A stretch of DNA of 36,653 bases. Origin: Flavobacteriales bacterium (GTDB taxonomy: Bacteria > Bacteroidota > Bacteroidia > Flavobacteriales_F > PHOS-HE28). The stretch lies in assembly GCA_017987115.1 (NCBI GenBank), contig JAGNUG010000025.1, forward strand, positions 1-36,653, read 5' to 3'. Below are positions 1 to 8,362 of this stretch, piece by piece (position 1 is the first letter of the stretch; each line of letters opens with the position of its first letter). A program made the translations under genes and the position numbers. The notes below the pieces were generated by a model. That model saw only the letters and a list, made by a program, of their open reading frames with translations, made no database searches and had not been told where the DNA came from.

Positions 1-1
1 C

Positions 2-478
2 TATGTCGATTCGCCGATCCTTCCTCGTATGGTGTCCATGTTCATAGTGCTCCTATGCTATTGGTTGGTTAGCAAGTGGGCCAGCCGGAGCCGGACAATG
101 GAAAAGTTGATCGAGGGCAGTGTGGTGCAGGTGCTTTGCAATGGCCTGGTTAATATCGAAGCACTCAAAAAGGAGGGGATGACCCCCCATGAATTCTATG
201 GGGAATTGAGAGTGCAACATGTGGAACATTTGGGACAAGTGAAAAGCGCATATATAGAGATCGATGGGGAGGTGAGTGTATTCTTCCAGCCCGATGATGC
301 GGTGCAATATGGGCTACCGATCGCACCGGAATTAATTCGTTCCAGGATCATACCCGTTCGTGGCCCTGTTGCATGTGCTGGTTGTGGTTCGGTGCACGGG
401 AACCTACAATCACTGGAGTGCACTCGCTGTGGAACGGATCACTGGATAGAAGCGAGTAATGCAAAACGTCAGAGTTGA
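2..478 (+). CDS. DUF421/YetF-family membrane protein, 3' part, with C-terminal zinc ribbon
   Basis: The frame is open from the first bases of the window, so the N-terminus, including most membrane helices, lies outside. An internal Met at 29 is probably not the true start. The visible part begins with the end of a hydrophobic segment (FIVLLCYWLV), followed by the soluble domain typical of DUF421/YetF: a 'GSVVQVLCNGLVNIEAL' strand-helix, then 'MTPHEFYGELRVQHV' and 'SAYIEIDGEVSVFFQP'. The last 40 residues add a CxxC-x11-CxxC pair (codons at 374, 383, 419 and 428), which looks like a small zinc ribbon and is not usual for the family. YetF-like proteins are membrane proteins linked to spore or stress physiology; their molecular role is not known to me. 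The gene converges on another DUF421 gene at 650-1213. Family call good; function unknown. Confidence 0.8.
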   Translation, partial: YVDSPILPRMVSMFIVLLCYWLVSKWASRSRTMEKLIEGSVVQVLCNGLVNIEALKKEGMTPHEFYGELRVQHVEHLGQVKSAYIEIDGEVSVFFQPDDAVQYGLPIAPELIRSRIIPVRGPVACAGCGSVHGNLQSLECTRCGTDHWIEASNAKRQS

Positions 479-649
479 TCGCTTCATCGATCTAAGAGGA
501 GTTGTATTGTTTGATCAGGACCTAAGAAAAAAAATGTAACCCTCGATAACTTCGGCCGCTACGTGTATTAACTTGGGTCGAACGTACGGAAGCTAAAGCG
601 CGCATCTTAGCGATCCTGCTGGAACTCCGGGATCAACGGATGCCATAAG

Positions 650-1213
650 TCATTCCAAATCCTCCAAGTTTTGTACACCGCTGAGCAACGCTGGTTCGAT
701 ATGGCTGTCCGGATCTTCTGTACGTAACACCGATACATCACCGGTAGTTTCAAAGACTACGGCCAACACCTGATCGAAGCGGTATACGTTCGCTTCACGG
801 AGCTTTGCATAAAGGTCATTACGGGTCAGGTTGACCTTGGTAAGATTATCGTCCAAAATTGTGCTGCCTTGCATTAACAATACAGGTGTATTGTCCAAGA
901 GCATTGATGCGATCGGAGCATGCGTGCGTGCCAATGCCAAGAACCATTGTGCAAGAAAAAGAAATGCAAGTGCTGCAAGTCCTGCAAACACGGTCGACCT
1001 CGGGTTTACTATGGAACTCGCGAATAAGGAGCCAATAGCAATGGTCATGGCAAAGTCAGCTGCGCTCATTTTTGAAAAGCTGCGTAAGCCGATGATGCGT
1101 GTGTACGCAATGATGCCAACGTAAACGCACGCGGTGGATAGTCCGATCAGCCCGAACTCGGTCCAGTCCAGTCGGAACCAATCCATCACGTGCGCTTCCA
1201 ATTCCATGTTCAT
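650..1213 (-). CDS. DUF421/YetF-family membrane protein
   Basis: This is a complete 187-residue protein. Three hydrophobic segments (about residues 20-38, 54-70 and 74-94) surround the family signature 'RIIGLRSFSKMSAADFAMTI'. A soluble C-terminal domain follows, with 'DNTPVLLMQGSTILDDNL', 'TRNDLYAKLREANV' and 'VLAVVFETTGDVSVL'. Start chosen at the first Met; a second Met two codons later is equally possible. The gene lies 49 bp downstream of katE on the same strand, so the two are probably co-transcribed. It is a paralogue of the protein ending at 478 but lacks the zinc ribbon. DUF421 proteins are often found among stress-regulated genes; no biochemical activity is assigned. Confidence 0.9.
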   Translation of the reverse strand: MNMELEAHVMDWFRLDWTEFGLIGLSTACVYVGIIAYTRIIGLRSFSKMSAADFAMTIAIGSLFASSIVNPRSTVFAGLAALAFLFLAQWFLALARTHAPIASMLLDNTPVLLMQGSTILDDNLTKVNLTRNDLYAKLREANVYRFDQVLAVVFETTGDVSVLRTEDPDSHIEPALLSGVQNLEDLE

Positions 1214-1262
1214 TCAATGCATATGGTAGTATGGCGATGGCTTCTCGGTGGAAGCGACCGGC

Positions 1263-3389
1263 TTATGCCTTCATGGCGGAAACCGGATCCTTCTCCCGTT
1301 CCCAATGCCTGTGGGCGGCTACCGCCGCGATGAATTCCTTGGTCACCGCTTTGCCACTGCTGCCGTGCACGATGCCCGGAACGTCCTTCGCATCGCCCAT
1401 GCCCCAGAAGTCGAAGAGCTGGTCGGCATCACCGATCAGTGCAATGGCCTTGGCATGACGGTGCGCATCGCTCACGAAGTCCTTCGCATCGGGATAGTCC
1501 TTCCATGGCGCTTTGTTCACCACTACAATGGCATCGAAGACCACCGAAGTACTCGTCATCAGGGTCTGATCCACACCCTTGGACATCTTCGGTGCGATCA
1601 CCTTCACCATGGCGCCTTCCTTTTCCAATGCGCTTTTCAGCGCTTTCGCCTCGGCCGCGCCATCGGCATCCGCAAGGATCCCGACACGTCGTGTGCGGAT
1701 GGTGTCCTTGATCGTGTTCGCCATGCTCAAGGCCTTTGAACGTTGCACCACCAGGTCCTCATCATATGGTTGCACGTCAACCGGCGGCGTATCGGCCGGG
1801 ATGCTCTGATTGATGGGACCCTTCACGTCAGGTACTTCCATATCGAAGGCGTCGGCCACACTCGTTGCCAAGTGGTGGTCCACATAAGCCAACATGCCGA
1901 TCATCCGTTCACGCACGGCCGGCGTTTCAACCTTGGCCAATTCGAAGCGCAGGGCATTGATGATGTGATCCTTCTCCGGACCGCTCTGGCTGTTGAAGAA
2001 GAGTTTCGCTTGGCTGAAGTGGTCCATGAACTTCGCACTCTTGGCTCGCACCTTCATGTCCTCCATGGGTTCGGGAAAGGAGATGAACCCACCGCTCTTC
2101 ATACCCGCCTGAAAGGGACAGCCACCACCCAGTGTGTTCGGCTCGTAGTTGATATGGCTTTTGTTGATGGTCTGCCGCATGTGACCGTCGCGCTGGTTAT
2201 TGTGCATCGGGTTCACCGGCCGGTTGATCGGGATCTCGTTGAAGTTCGGACCGCCCAAGCGCGTAAGCTGCGTGTCCGGATAGGAGAACAGACGACCTTG
2301 CAAAAGCGGGTCATTGCTGAAATCGATGCCTGGCACCAAGTGCCCCGGATCGAAAGCGACCTGCTCCGTCTCTGCGAAGAAGTTGTCCGGGTTTCTGTTG
2401 AGTGTCATCTTGCCCACACGTTGCACCGGAACCAGTTCCTCCGGGATCAACTTGGTGGGATCCAATAGGTCGAAGGGATATTTGTGCTCATCCTTGGCAG
2501 GTATGATCTGCACGCCCAATTCCCACTCCGGGTAGTCGCCGTTCTCAATCGCCTCCCACAGGTCTCGGCGGTGGAAGTCGGAGTCCTTGCCGCTGATCTT
2601 CGTGGCCTCGTCCCACGCCACGGAGTGCACGCCCAAGAGCGGCTTCCAATGGAACTTCACGAAGCAGCTCTCCCCTTTCTCATTCACGAAACGGAACGTG
2701 TGCACGCCGAAACCTTCCATCATGCGCAAGCTGCGCGGTATGGCGCGGTCGCTCATGGCCCACATGATCATGTGCATGCTCTCAGGCATCAGGCTGATGA
2801 AATCCCAGAATGTTTCATGCGCGCTGGCCGCCTGAGGTATTTCATTGTGTGCCTCTGGCTTTACACTATGTATAAGATCGGGGAACTTCATTGCATCTTG
2901 AATGAAGAAGACCGGAATATTGTTTCCTACCAGATCATAGATCCCCTCCTCAGTATAGAACTTCACTGCGAAACCGCGAACATCCCTTGCCAGGTCCGTG
3001 CTTCCTTTGAAACCAGCCACAGTGCTGAACCGCACGAAGACCGGCGTGCGTCGCGCTGGGTCATTCAGGAAGCCTGCCTTGGTCCACTTGCTAAGTGACT
3101 TGTATACTTGAAATATGCCATGTGCGCCGGAACCACGTGCATGTACTACACGCTCAGGGATTCGTTCATGATCGAAATGCGTGATCTTGTCGCGCAGAAT
3201 ATGGTCCTCTAATAAAGTGGGGCCACGTGACCCCGCCTTCAAACTGTTCTGGTTATCATTGATCGGGAGTCCTTGGTTCGTTGTTAGCGGTTTGCCAGTT
3301 GCATTTGATGTGTTCCGCTGAAGGTCTTCCAGTTTAACATTGGCTTTCTTATTGGTCTGTTCTTTTTTCTGGATCTTCTTCTTTGCCAT
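1263..3389 (-). CDS. katE: Large-subunit (clade 2, HPII-type) heme catalase
   Basis: This enzyme breaks hydrogen peroxide into water and oxygen in the cytoplasm. At 708 residues it matches the large-subunit catalases. The catalytic His is at residue 83 in '[13 protein letters not shown]', the catalytic Asn at 156 in '[16 protein letters not shown]', and the proximal heme Tyr at 370 in '[15 protein letters not shown]'. The catalase-related region follows ('[20 protein letters not shown]'). The last 140 residues or so, from '[11 protein letters not shown]', are the flavodoxin/DJ-1-like domain that distinguishes HPII-type from small-subunit catalases. The first 30 residues are Lys-rich and probably disordered. 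The start is the only Met before the conserved part. The gene is followed 49 bp later by a DUF421 gene on the same strand. Confidence 0.97.
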   Translation of the reverse strand: MAKKKIQKKEQTNKKANVKLEDLQRNTSNATGKPLTTNQGLPINDNQNSLKAGSRGPTLLEDHILRDKITHFDHERIPERVVHARGSGAHGIFQVYKSLSKWTKAGFLNDPARRTPVFVRFSTVAGFKGSTDLARDVRGFAVKFYTEEGIYDLVGNNIPVFFIQDAMKFPDLIHSVKPEAHNEIPQAASAHETFWDFISLMPESMHMIMWAMSDRAIPRSLRMMEGFGVHTFRFVNEKGESCFVKFHWKPLLGVHSVAWDEATKISGKDSDFHRRDLWEAIENGDYPEWELGVQIIPAKDEHKYPFDLLDPTKLIPEELVPVQRVGKMTLNRNPDNFFAETEQVAFDPGHLVPGIDFSNDPLLQGRLFSYPDTQLTRLGGPNFNEIPINRPVNPMHNNQRDGHMRQTINKSHINYEPNTLGGGCPFQAGMKSGGFISFPEPMEDMKVRAKSAKFMDHFSQAKLFFNSQSGPEKDHIINALRFELAKVETPAVRERMIGMLAYVDHHLATSVADAFDMEVPDVKGPINQSIPADTPPVDVQPYDEDLVVQRSKALSMANTIKDTIRTRRVGILADADGAAEAKALKSALEKEGAMVKVIAPKMSKGVDQTLMTSTSVVFDAIVVVNKAPWKDYPDAKDFVSDAHRHAKAIALIGDADQLFDFWGMGDAKDVPGIVHGSSGKAVTKEFIAAVAAHRHWEREKDPVSAMKA

Positions 3390-4208
3390 TTCATGAATGT
3401 TTACAACTGCTATTCCAGAAAGGTGCCATAAAATGGCTCTGACGCCTCATATAGTGATCAACTCATTTTAGTTTTACGAGAACCTAAGCAGCTCTGACAT
3501 TCTGCGTCAGCATTTTTACCTGGAATTTTTAAAAGTGGTTGTCCGAGGTGATCTCTTCGAACAGGTCGATGCACATTCAATTTCGGCACTGTGGATACGT
3601 TGCATCCTCGTACCTGAGAGCACGCATGATCTTTATTGGTTGATCTACTAAAGCATACGTTGTTATCCATCAATGATCCTGTACCACACGATCGATGTGG
3701 GTCTCATGATTGGAGCATTGTTGTTGATGAAAGATTTCATTCTCATTTGCTCAACAGTTATTCGGCACGTCGGGAATATTATTTCACAGTAGAAAGAAGG
3801 TCGACGGCCTATGCGTACCCTTTCATTGTCTACGTGAACGATAGTTTGCGGATGTTTGTGAACGCATCATGACCAGGGTAATACCGGTAATAAAAAGACC
3901 AAGCCTGAGAACCTTAATATGACCAAACAGATCAGAACTCCACCTACGACCGAATAGCTCCTATGTCTTATTGAATGAACAATGCCGATCTATCAGGTTC
4001 GGCATTGTTCGTATCGACCATTCGGCTCTGCCGGAGGAAATGATGGAGTGTGTATCTCACTCTACAACTAACCGCATGATCGGGAAAATGATCACACACT
4101 TAGGTCCCAGTTGAACGTCTTGCGCAGTTCCACGATCCAAGGTTTCTTGGACCTGGCGCTTAGGTTGTGTAATTATTCTCGTCAAAGAATGCACTTGAAT
4201 ACGATCAT
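3390..4208. other. Long intergenic region upstream of katE
   Basis: About 820 bases with no convincing gene on either strand; the short open frames here have no recognisable domains and mixed composition. It should contain the katE promoter on the minus strand, but I could not pick out a clear Bacteroidota -33/-7 pair. The one clear structure is the 12-bp hairpin at 3977-4010, listed separately. Confidence 0.6.
3977..4010. other. Perfect 12-bp inverted repeat (RNA hairpin candidate)
   Basis: GAACAATGCCGA (3977-3988) pairs perfectly with TCGGCATTGTTC (3999-4010) across a 10-base loop. No T-run follows on either side, so it is not a textbook intrinsic terminator. It sits alone in a gene-free stretch and could be a terminator, the end of a small RNA, or an operator. 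Confidence 0.5.
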
Positions 4209-4418
4209 ATGCACAGAGAGATGACTGTGAAGAAGAAAGCAAGACCCACTGTTCAGCGCCAAAGATCAATTGGGCAAGAGAACAATACGGTCAAGGAATT
4301 AAAAATAAATATTATGGGCCCCAACGACGATGAAAGCGATGGAGCAGAGCATCGTCGGATTACAGATCAAGGAACAGGGGCGTACGTCCATACGGACAGT
4401 AATAGGGAGGGCGATTGA
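4209..4418 (+). CDS. Small charged hypothetical protein (uncertain)
   Basis: This is a 69-residue open frame, rich in Lys/Arg in its first third and in Asp/Glu/Gly in the rest, with no hydrophobic segment or known domain. A second Met four codons in (4221) is an equally good start. It may be a small disordered cytoplasmic protein like others in this window, or a chance open frame in an intergenic region. I cannot assign a function, and the only support is frame length and hydrophilic composition. Confidence 0.3.
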   Translation: MHREMTVKKKARPTVQRQRSIGQENNTVKELKINIMGPNDDESDGAEHRRITDQGTGAYVHTDSNREGD

Positions 4419-4599
4419 ACGGGGTGTTCTGATCTGACATTCCGCTGTGATCCGTGCAGCTTAAGTTGTTCATTGGAAGGGTCATATTCTTTTGATGGAG
4501 TTTCTTGCTTTCCGAATGCGACTGGTACCATGTGTAATTTATTGGTGTTGATCTGTCGTTATAAGTTATAGTGCGTGTGAGGTGATCATAATTCGCGCT

Positions 4600-5040
4600 T
4601 CATCCATTTGGGGTCCGGATATAGGGGATCAATAATCGGCGAGCTGAAGGTCTTAATAGATAGGATGCGATCACCGGCACCAGAAAAAGCAACGGAGGCG
4701 CTATCATGTTCGGACCGAAGCTGAACAATGGGTCGCCCGCAAGTGCATGTAACGCTGCCGATCCGGTCAGTTCGAAAATGAACCCTGCGTATGCCCATTC
4801 CTTCAACAGTAGCATATTTGGAGCTATACAGACCATCGCACCAAGGATATTCCAAACGCCCACTATGGTAAGCAGGTCCGGTGAAAGACCCATGTGGTCC
4901 ATTGCCAACACTAAACGGTCTGCGTGGGTCAGGAACATGATGCCGCCAATGATGAAACTTCCTGGACCCAGTATTGTGGCGATCCAATAGGCTTTCAGGT
5001 GTCTGTTGGTTCCTTGCGTATGGCACATGGGGATTTTCAT
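4600..5040 (-). CDS. DoxX-like family membrane protein
   Basis: This is a 146-residue integral membrane protein with four predicted helices (about residues 17-36, 53-73, 82-100 and 108-128). The pattern fits the DoxX_2 type: 'YWIATILGPGSFIIGGIMFL' in the first helix, 'LLTIVGVWNILGAMVCIAP', then 'LLLKEWAYAGFIFELTGSAA' and a final 'SYLLRPSARRLL'. Proteins of this fold are common in Bacteroidota and have been linked to redox or thiol stress, but their activity is unclear. The start is the first Met at 5040, preceded directly by an A/G-rich stretch (TTAAAGGA). An alternative frame over the same bases (4586-5026) lacks any membrane pattern and is rejected. Confidence 0.9.
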   Translation of the reverse strand: MKIPMCHTQGTNRHLKAYWIATILGPGSFIIGGIMFLTHADRLVLAMDHMGLSPDLLTIVGVWNILGAMVCIAPNMLLLKEWAYAGFIFELTGSAALHALAGDPLFSFGPNMIAPPLLFLVPVIASYLLRPSARRLLIPYIRTPNG

Positions 5041-5464
5041 TCCTTTAAGGTTTTTTGCTGGAGCGATCGCTGATCACAACCTATAATGCGTCCGAATAGC
5101 GAAAGGCAATAACCGTTGGTCACTGCCTTTCTGGTCCCGATCCGCTCGTGAGGGTCGAACAGTTGAACGGATCGATACTGCGATCATCATGAGAAAAAGG
5201 TGTGCCGATCAATTTCAACTTTAGCTTGTAGAATGTACTGTGGTCCTACCTCCCCGTTGATCTCATTACCATGTAGATGAAATACCTCTATTTTAGTCCT
5301 TCCCTTTCAAATGGTCCGTCTTAGCACAGGCGCATATAAGATCAAGCTGTTATTCATATCGTTGCACGCATGCAACATCGCTATGCTATGAGCACACCGC
5401 CTGATCTCTGGCATTCGTGTTCTCACCTCCGAACTAGCATGAGCAAGAACCACCACCTGTACCA
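5041..5464. other. Gene-free stretch upstream of the DoxX-like gene
   Basis: I see no gene here. It contains copy 1 of the hairpin repeat (5091-5200) and must hold the promoters for the divergent DoxX-like gene and the small membrane protein starting at 5465. Confidence 0.6.
5091..5200. repeat. Dispersed hairpin repeat, copy 1
   Basis: It shares an ordered set of blocks with 6211-6310: 'AATAGCGAAAGGCA', 'TAACC', 'GGTCACTGCCTTTCT', 'TCCGATCC' (here CCCGATCC), then a less conserved 'GAACnGTTGAnnGGATCG'. The core at 5101-5131 folds as GAAAGGCAAT...CACTGCCTTTC with one mismatch. By eye the tail is about 70% conserved. The copies are in the same orientation and flank the 5465-5806 gene. Confidence 0.65.
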
Positions 5465-5806
5465 TTGGGCTATGGCCTCATAGCTATCTTTGCTTTTCTT
5501 GTTCTACGTGGTTGGATCGGGATGTGGCGTGGTAAGTTCCGCAAACCTGCTGGTTATTCGCAACCCGTTCTCCGGTTGTCTTCACGGTTGGTCATAGAAC
5601 GGTTTCGCACATCTCACGGTATGGATCTTGTATGGCACATTGGTATGGCAACGGATGAACATTATAACGAACCTGGTGAATTGATCGAACCATTGGAGGA
5701 TCCGCAACCAACGGATATGCCCGCAACCAAGGGTATGTTCGTTGCGATCATTATCGTAGCAGCCATCGGAATGGTCACCTTGATGGTATTGGTTTGGGTG
5801 TTATAG
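5465..5806 (+). CDS. Small two-helix membrane protein, hypothetical
   Basis: About 113 residues, starting with TTG at 5465; an in-frame stop lies at 5435 and there is no in-frame ATG until codon 20. An N-terminal hydrophobic segment (GLIAIFAFLVLRGWI) is followed by a basic region ('MWRGKFRKPAGYS'), an acidic Pro-containing stretch (residues 70-85), and a strong C-terminal helix ('MFVAIIIVAAIGMVTLMVLV') at the very end. The layout suggests a small inner-membrane protein with both ends in the membrane. No family recognised. It is bracketed by the two copies of the hairpin repeat. The start is weakly supported. Confidence 0.55.
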   Translation: MGYGLIAIFAFLVLRGWIGMWRGKFRKPAGYSQPVLRLSSRLVIERFRTSHGMDLVWHIGMATDEHYNEPGELIEPLEDPQPTDMPATKGMFVAIIIVAAIGMVTLMVLVWVL

Positions 5807-6348
5807 TTCCCGAACAGGTTCATGGTTCGCGAACGGCAGATATGCCGTGCAGGTCACCGAATGCACAGCTTTACTTACTTACGAGATGTTGGCCTTACTT
5901 TTCCCGGGGTCGCTCGAAGGCGTGCCGTTGCCATTGCTCAACTTCAAATATCATTTCTATCCTATACCTTGGAACCTGCGGTCCACATAGCCTGCACTTT
6001 GTCGGAGGCTAGAGTTAATTCGAATAACCCTCGTTCGCTCTCGTTGCAGAAGCCACAGGACCATGATCCTGCACGTACGTAAAAGACTTGGAATGATCTC
6101 TTGCAAAGTTTGGGCAACATAAGTTGGGGATCCAACCCTAACGATACTTGGCCGTGATTGAGCAAAATGTCCCGTTTATGCGAAGCCGTGGATGACCATT
6201 TTTCCTGGTTCCAAAATAGCGAAAGGCAGTAACCAGGGTCACTGCCTTTCTAATTCCGATCCAAAGCAAAAGTGTTGAACCGTTGATTGGATCGCAACTA
6301 CACTGAGACACATGCGCAGGTCACTGATCGGTGCCAGCGGATATGCCC
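5807..6348. other. Gene-free stretch
   Basis: About 540 bases. The short open frames here (for example 5822-6082) have no membrane, signal or domain pattern and many rare-looking codons. The only structure I find is copy 2 of the hairpin repeat at 6211-6310. Confidence 0.55.
6211..6310. repeat. Dispersed hairpin repeat, copy 2
   Basis: This is the second copy of the element at 5091-5200. The core at 6221-6250 is a perfect 10-bp stem, GAAAGGCAGT and ACTGCCTTTC, around the loop AACCAGGGTC. Blocks downstream of the stem ('TTCCGATCC', 'GAACCGTTGATTGGATCG') match copy 1 in order and spacing. Sequence upstream of AATAGC does not match, so the left boundary is sharp. Confidence 0.65.
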
Positions 6349-6537
6349 TTATTTCTTTTTGGTGCGGCCATCTCCGCTGCCACCTTTCTTGCCACCACCA
6401 TCTTGTTTGTTCACAGTAGCATAAGCAATGCGTTGAGCGGTCTTCTTGCTCTTGCCGCTTTCCATTTCGCTTTCTTCAATATGCTGAGCTTGGCGCTTTT
6501 GCTTATCGGTGTATTTGCTTTTGTCTCCTTGAGGCAT
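6349..6537 (-). CDS. Small Lys/Gly-rich 'GDKSKYTDKQKR' protein (annotated elsewhere as plasmid stabilization protein)
   Basis: This 62-residue protein opens with 'MPQGDKSKYTDKQKRQAQHI', continues 'AQRIAYATVNKQDGGGKKGG' and ends 'GRTKKK'. This matches a widespread short family with the pattern GDKSKYTDKQKRKAxHIxESY...A..AWATVNKxxGGGKKSGSG. The name plasmid stabilization protein is often attached without experimental support. It is very basic and probably binds nucleic acid or is disordered. It lies just downstream of the DUF892 gene on the same strand, separated by a long hairpin. In other bacteria it often occurs among stress-induced genes. Confidence 0.85.
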   Translation of the reverse strand: MPQGDKSKYTDKQKRQAQHIEESEMESGKSKKTAQRIAYATVNKQDGGGKKGGSGDGRTKKK

Positions 6538-6562
6538 AGTCGGGGTTTTGGGGTTTCTTGAT

Positions 6563-6606
6563 ACATGATAGGGCCTTGGAACTCCTGCTCCAAGGCCCGT
6601 TCATGT
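6563..6606. terminator. Long intergenic hairpin (possible attenuator or terminator)
   Basis: GGGCCTTGGA (6571-6580) pairs with TCCAAGGCCC (6589-6598). After a 2x2 internal loop the stem extends with ACATGA (6563-6568) and TCATGT (6601-6606). It lies between the DUF892 gene (ends 6613) and the small gene at 6349-6537, both on the minus strand. There is no U-run on the minus strand, so it may be a partial terminator or an mRNA-stabilising processing stem. Confidence 0.55.
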
Positions 6607-6612
6607 GTGTAC

Positions 6613-7272
6613 TTAATGTGTAGAGAACTGCTTCCTATGTTGTTCGTTCCCGTCCATGTCACCTTCCGCCTCAAGGTTCAATACCTCTTCTGCTAAAGCG
6701 CTCAGTTTCCGGTCCGCATCTTTCTCTTCATCCAAGATGGCTTCGACCTCATCGCAGACGTCCGATAGGCCCAATTGCTCCGCGAAGGCGCAAAGGCTAC
6801 CGTAGGAGGTGATCTCGTAGTGCTCCACTTTTTGGGCAGCGAGTACGAGTGCTGCATCCAATGCGGGATCATCCGAGAATTCTTCCATCAACTCCTTCGC
6901 TTCGGCTAAGATGCCATCGATGGCTTTGCATTGCTCCCCTTTCGCAGGACGATCAATGATCTTGAAGATGGTCTTCAAGCGTTTTACTTGACCTTTGGTT
7001 TCCTCCAAGTGATCTTCGAATGCTTTGGCGAGCTGTTCGTTCTGCGCTTTGTCTTTCATCTTCGGTAGCTCCTTGACCAATTGGTTCTCTGCATAAAAAA
7101 GATCAGCCAATTGATGTTCGAAGAGTTTCCGCAAGCCTTCCGTGCTGTTGGAACGCGTCCTCGCAGATGAGGTGCTATCCTGATCCTTGTTCGTGTTTTC
7201 GTTATCCGTACCCTTGGATGTAGGGTCCGAAGTTGTCTTGGACTTCTTCTGTGCTTGTGCTGTAGTTGCCAT
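6613..7272 (-). CDS. YciE/YciF-type ferroxidase-like protein (DUF892)
   Basis: This 219-residue protein has a disordered N-terminal tail (residues 1-43, rich in Thr, Ser, Lys and Asp). A ferritin-like four-helix domain follows, beginning 'LRKLFEHQLADLFYAENQLV', the hallmark of the DUF892/YciE-YciF family. Later helices carry 'HLEETKGQVKRLKTIF', 'AQKVEHYEITSYGSL' and 'LDEEKDADRKLSALAEEV', with the Glu/His residues expected for a di-metal site. The family is stress-induced in many bacteria and is thought to oxidise or store iron. The tail before the domain is longer than usual. The gene starts 23 bp after the stop of the Arg/Tyr-rich protein at 7296-8201, so the pair is probably an operon. Confidence 0.93.
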   Translation of the reverse strand: MATTAQAQKKSKTTSDPTSKGTDNENTNKDQDSTSSARTRSNSTEGLRKLFEHQLADLFYAENQLVKELPKMKDKAQNEQLAKAFEDHLEETKGQVKRLKTIFKIIDRPAKGEQCKAIDGILAEAKELMEEFSDDPALDAALVLAAQKVEHYEITSYGSLCAFAEQLGLSDVCDEVEAILDEEKDADRKLSALAEEVLNLEAEGDMDGNEQHRKQFSTH

Positions 7273-7295
7273 TTTCTTTAGGTCCTAAGTGATGA

Positions 7296-8201
7296 TCAAT
7301 AACGATCGTATGAACGTTCCTGTTGACCATACCGGTCCTCATTTTGGAATCTATCATTGCGCCGGTCCTCATTGGTTGGGTACCGATCGTTGTTCCAGTG
7401 GTTTCGGCCGCGGTCGTAGTTCTCATCATTGGTATCGTAACGCTCATATCCGTCGCGATGCTGCATCCTTTGGTTTTCTCCGTAGTCGCCACTATCATGT
7501 CGGGAGGAATCTTGTCCGCGATATCCATCACGCCGCTGGTCGAACCCTTGATTACGGTAATCTTGGTCGTTGCCGTTGCTGCGATAACCATATCCACGCT
7601 CTTGACTGCCATAACTTCCGCGTTGGTCACTTTCGGAGTTACGATAGCCTCTCTGCTGTGAGCGATCACTGTTCCCATATCCGGTGTATTCATTCCGGTA
7701 CCCACCGCGCTGGTCACGGTCGCTATATTCTCTTCGTTCACTGTGGAAATCCGCGTTGCGGTCATTACGATAGCTATGCTGCTGTTCGCCTCTGCGATAG
7801 CTATCACTGCCACGGTTGCCGTAATATCGGTCGTGATCCCCATCACGTTGTCCATAACTGTGAGGGTCTCCTTGGCCGAAACGGGAATGTTCATAGCGGC
7901 CACTTTCATAGCGATCATTGGTTCGGCTTTCACGGTAACGATCCATATCACCTTCATTAGGGGTGTAACTATTCGGTTCTAGGCCGTAAGACCGATCAGT
8001 ACTTAAGCCACTCAGCGGCGTGCGATAACGTCCACGCGTCAATCGGCCGCGCTGTGAATTTTCGTCATATCCTCGTTCAGTACGATGATCATTTTGTACA
8101 CTGCTTTGTGTGCTTGTGTTACTGTCCGTCCGTCCGGATCGATAGGAAGTTGTACTAGGCCGATCGCTTCGGGTTTGCTCATCTGATGTTCTTGTTCCCA
8201 T
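7296..8201 (-). CDS. Intrinsically disordered Arg/Tyr/Gly/Asp/Asn/Gln-rich protein
   Basis: I place the start at the ATG at 8201 (MGTRTSDEQTRSDR), which follows an A/T-rich leader (CATTTAAAA); longer versions up to 8345 begin with a stretch of different composition. The 301-residue product has no Lys and no Cys. Its last 190 residues or so have no Ile, Leu or Val, being built from Arg, Tyr, Gly, Asp, Asn, Gln, Ser and Glu in units such as 'RGGYRNEYTGYGNSDR' and 'NDRYPTNEDRRNDRF'. This resembles RGG/RGY-type RNA-binding or phase-separating proteins in composition, not in a specific domain. There is no signal peptide or membrane segment. The biased composition keeps other frames open over the same bases. 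It is probably co-transcribed with the DUF892 gene. Function unknown. Confidence 0.75.
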   Translation of the reverse strand: MGTRTSDEQTRSDRPSTTSYRSGRTDSNTSTQSSVQNDHRTERGYDENSQRGRLTRGRYRTPLSGLSTDRSYGLEPNSYTPNEGDMDRYRESRTNDRYESGRYEHSRFGQGDPHSYGQRDGDHDRYYGNRGSDSYRRGEQQHSYRNDRNADFHSERREYSDRDQRGGYRNEYTGYGNSDRSQQRGYRNSESDQRGSYGSQERGYGYRSNGNDQDYRNQGFDQRRDGYRGQDSSRHDSGDYGENQRMQHRDGYERYDTNDENYDRGRNHWNNDRYPTNEDRRNDRFQNEDRYGQQERSYDRY

Positions 8202-8362
8202 TTTTAAATGATTTATGGTTAGGTCCATGGTTGACCAAACTCCTTTCCGAATTCTTGCTTTCTGCGACGGTCCTGCAATGGGCAAATTTCCCCACGCAGT
8301 GCTGTGTGGTGAACTACCCCCAAGTGTGTGGAGTGGGTGTAACAATTGAGCACATGTTCTGA

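Noticed and set aside
3458-3673. Minus-strand 71-residue frame upstream of katE with several Cys
   Set aside because: Cys spacing fits no ribbon, there is no conserved block, and it overlaps other equally weak frames.
4586-5026. Alternative minus-strand frame over the DoxX-like gene
   Set aside because: The other frame (4600-5040) has four clear membrane helices and DoxX blocks; this one has neither.
5822-6082. Plus-strand 86-residue frame after the small membrane protein
   Set aside because: Mixed composition, no domain, and overlapped by another frame of similar quality.
7202-7957. A 251-residue minus-strand frame and several plus-strand frames overlapping the Arg/Tyr-rich protein
   Set aside because: They exist because the biased codons of the real gene leave other frames open. 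Their products are odd Met/Thr/Ile/Val mixtures without domain patterns, and one would overlap the DUF892 start.
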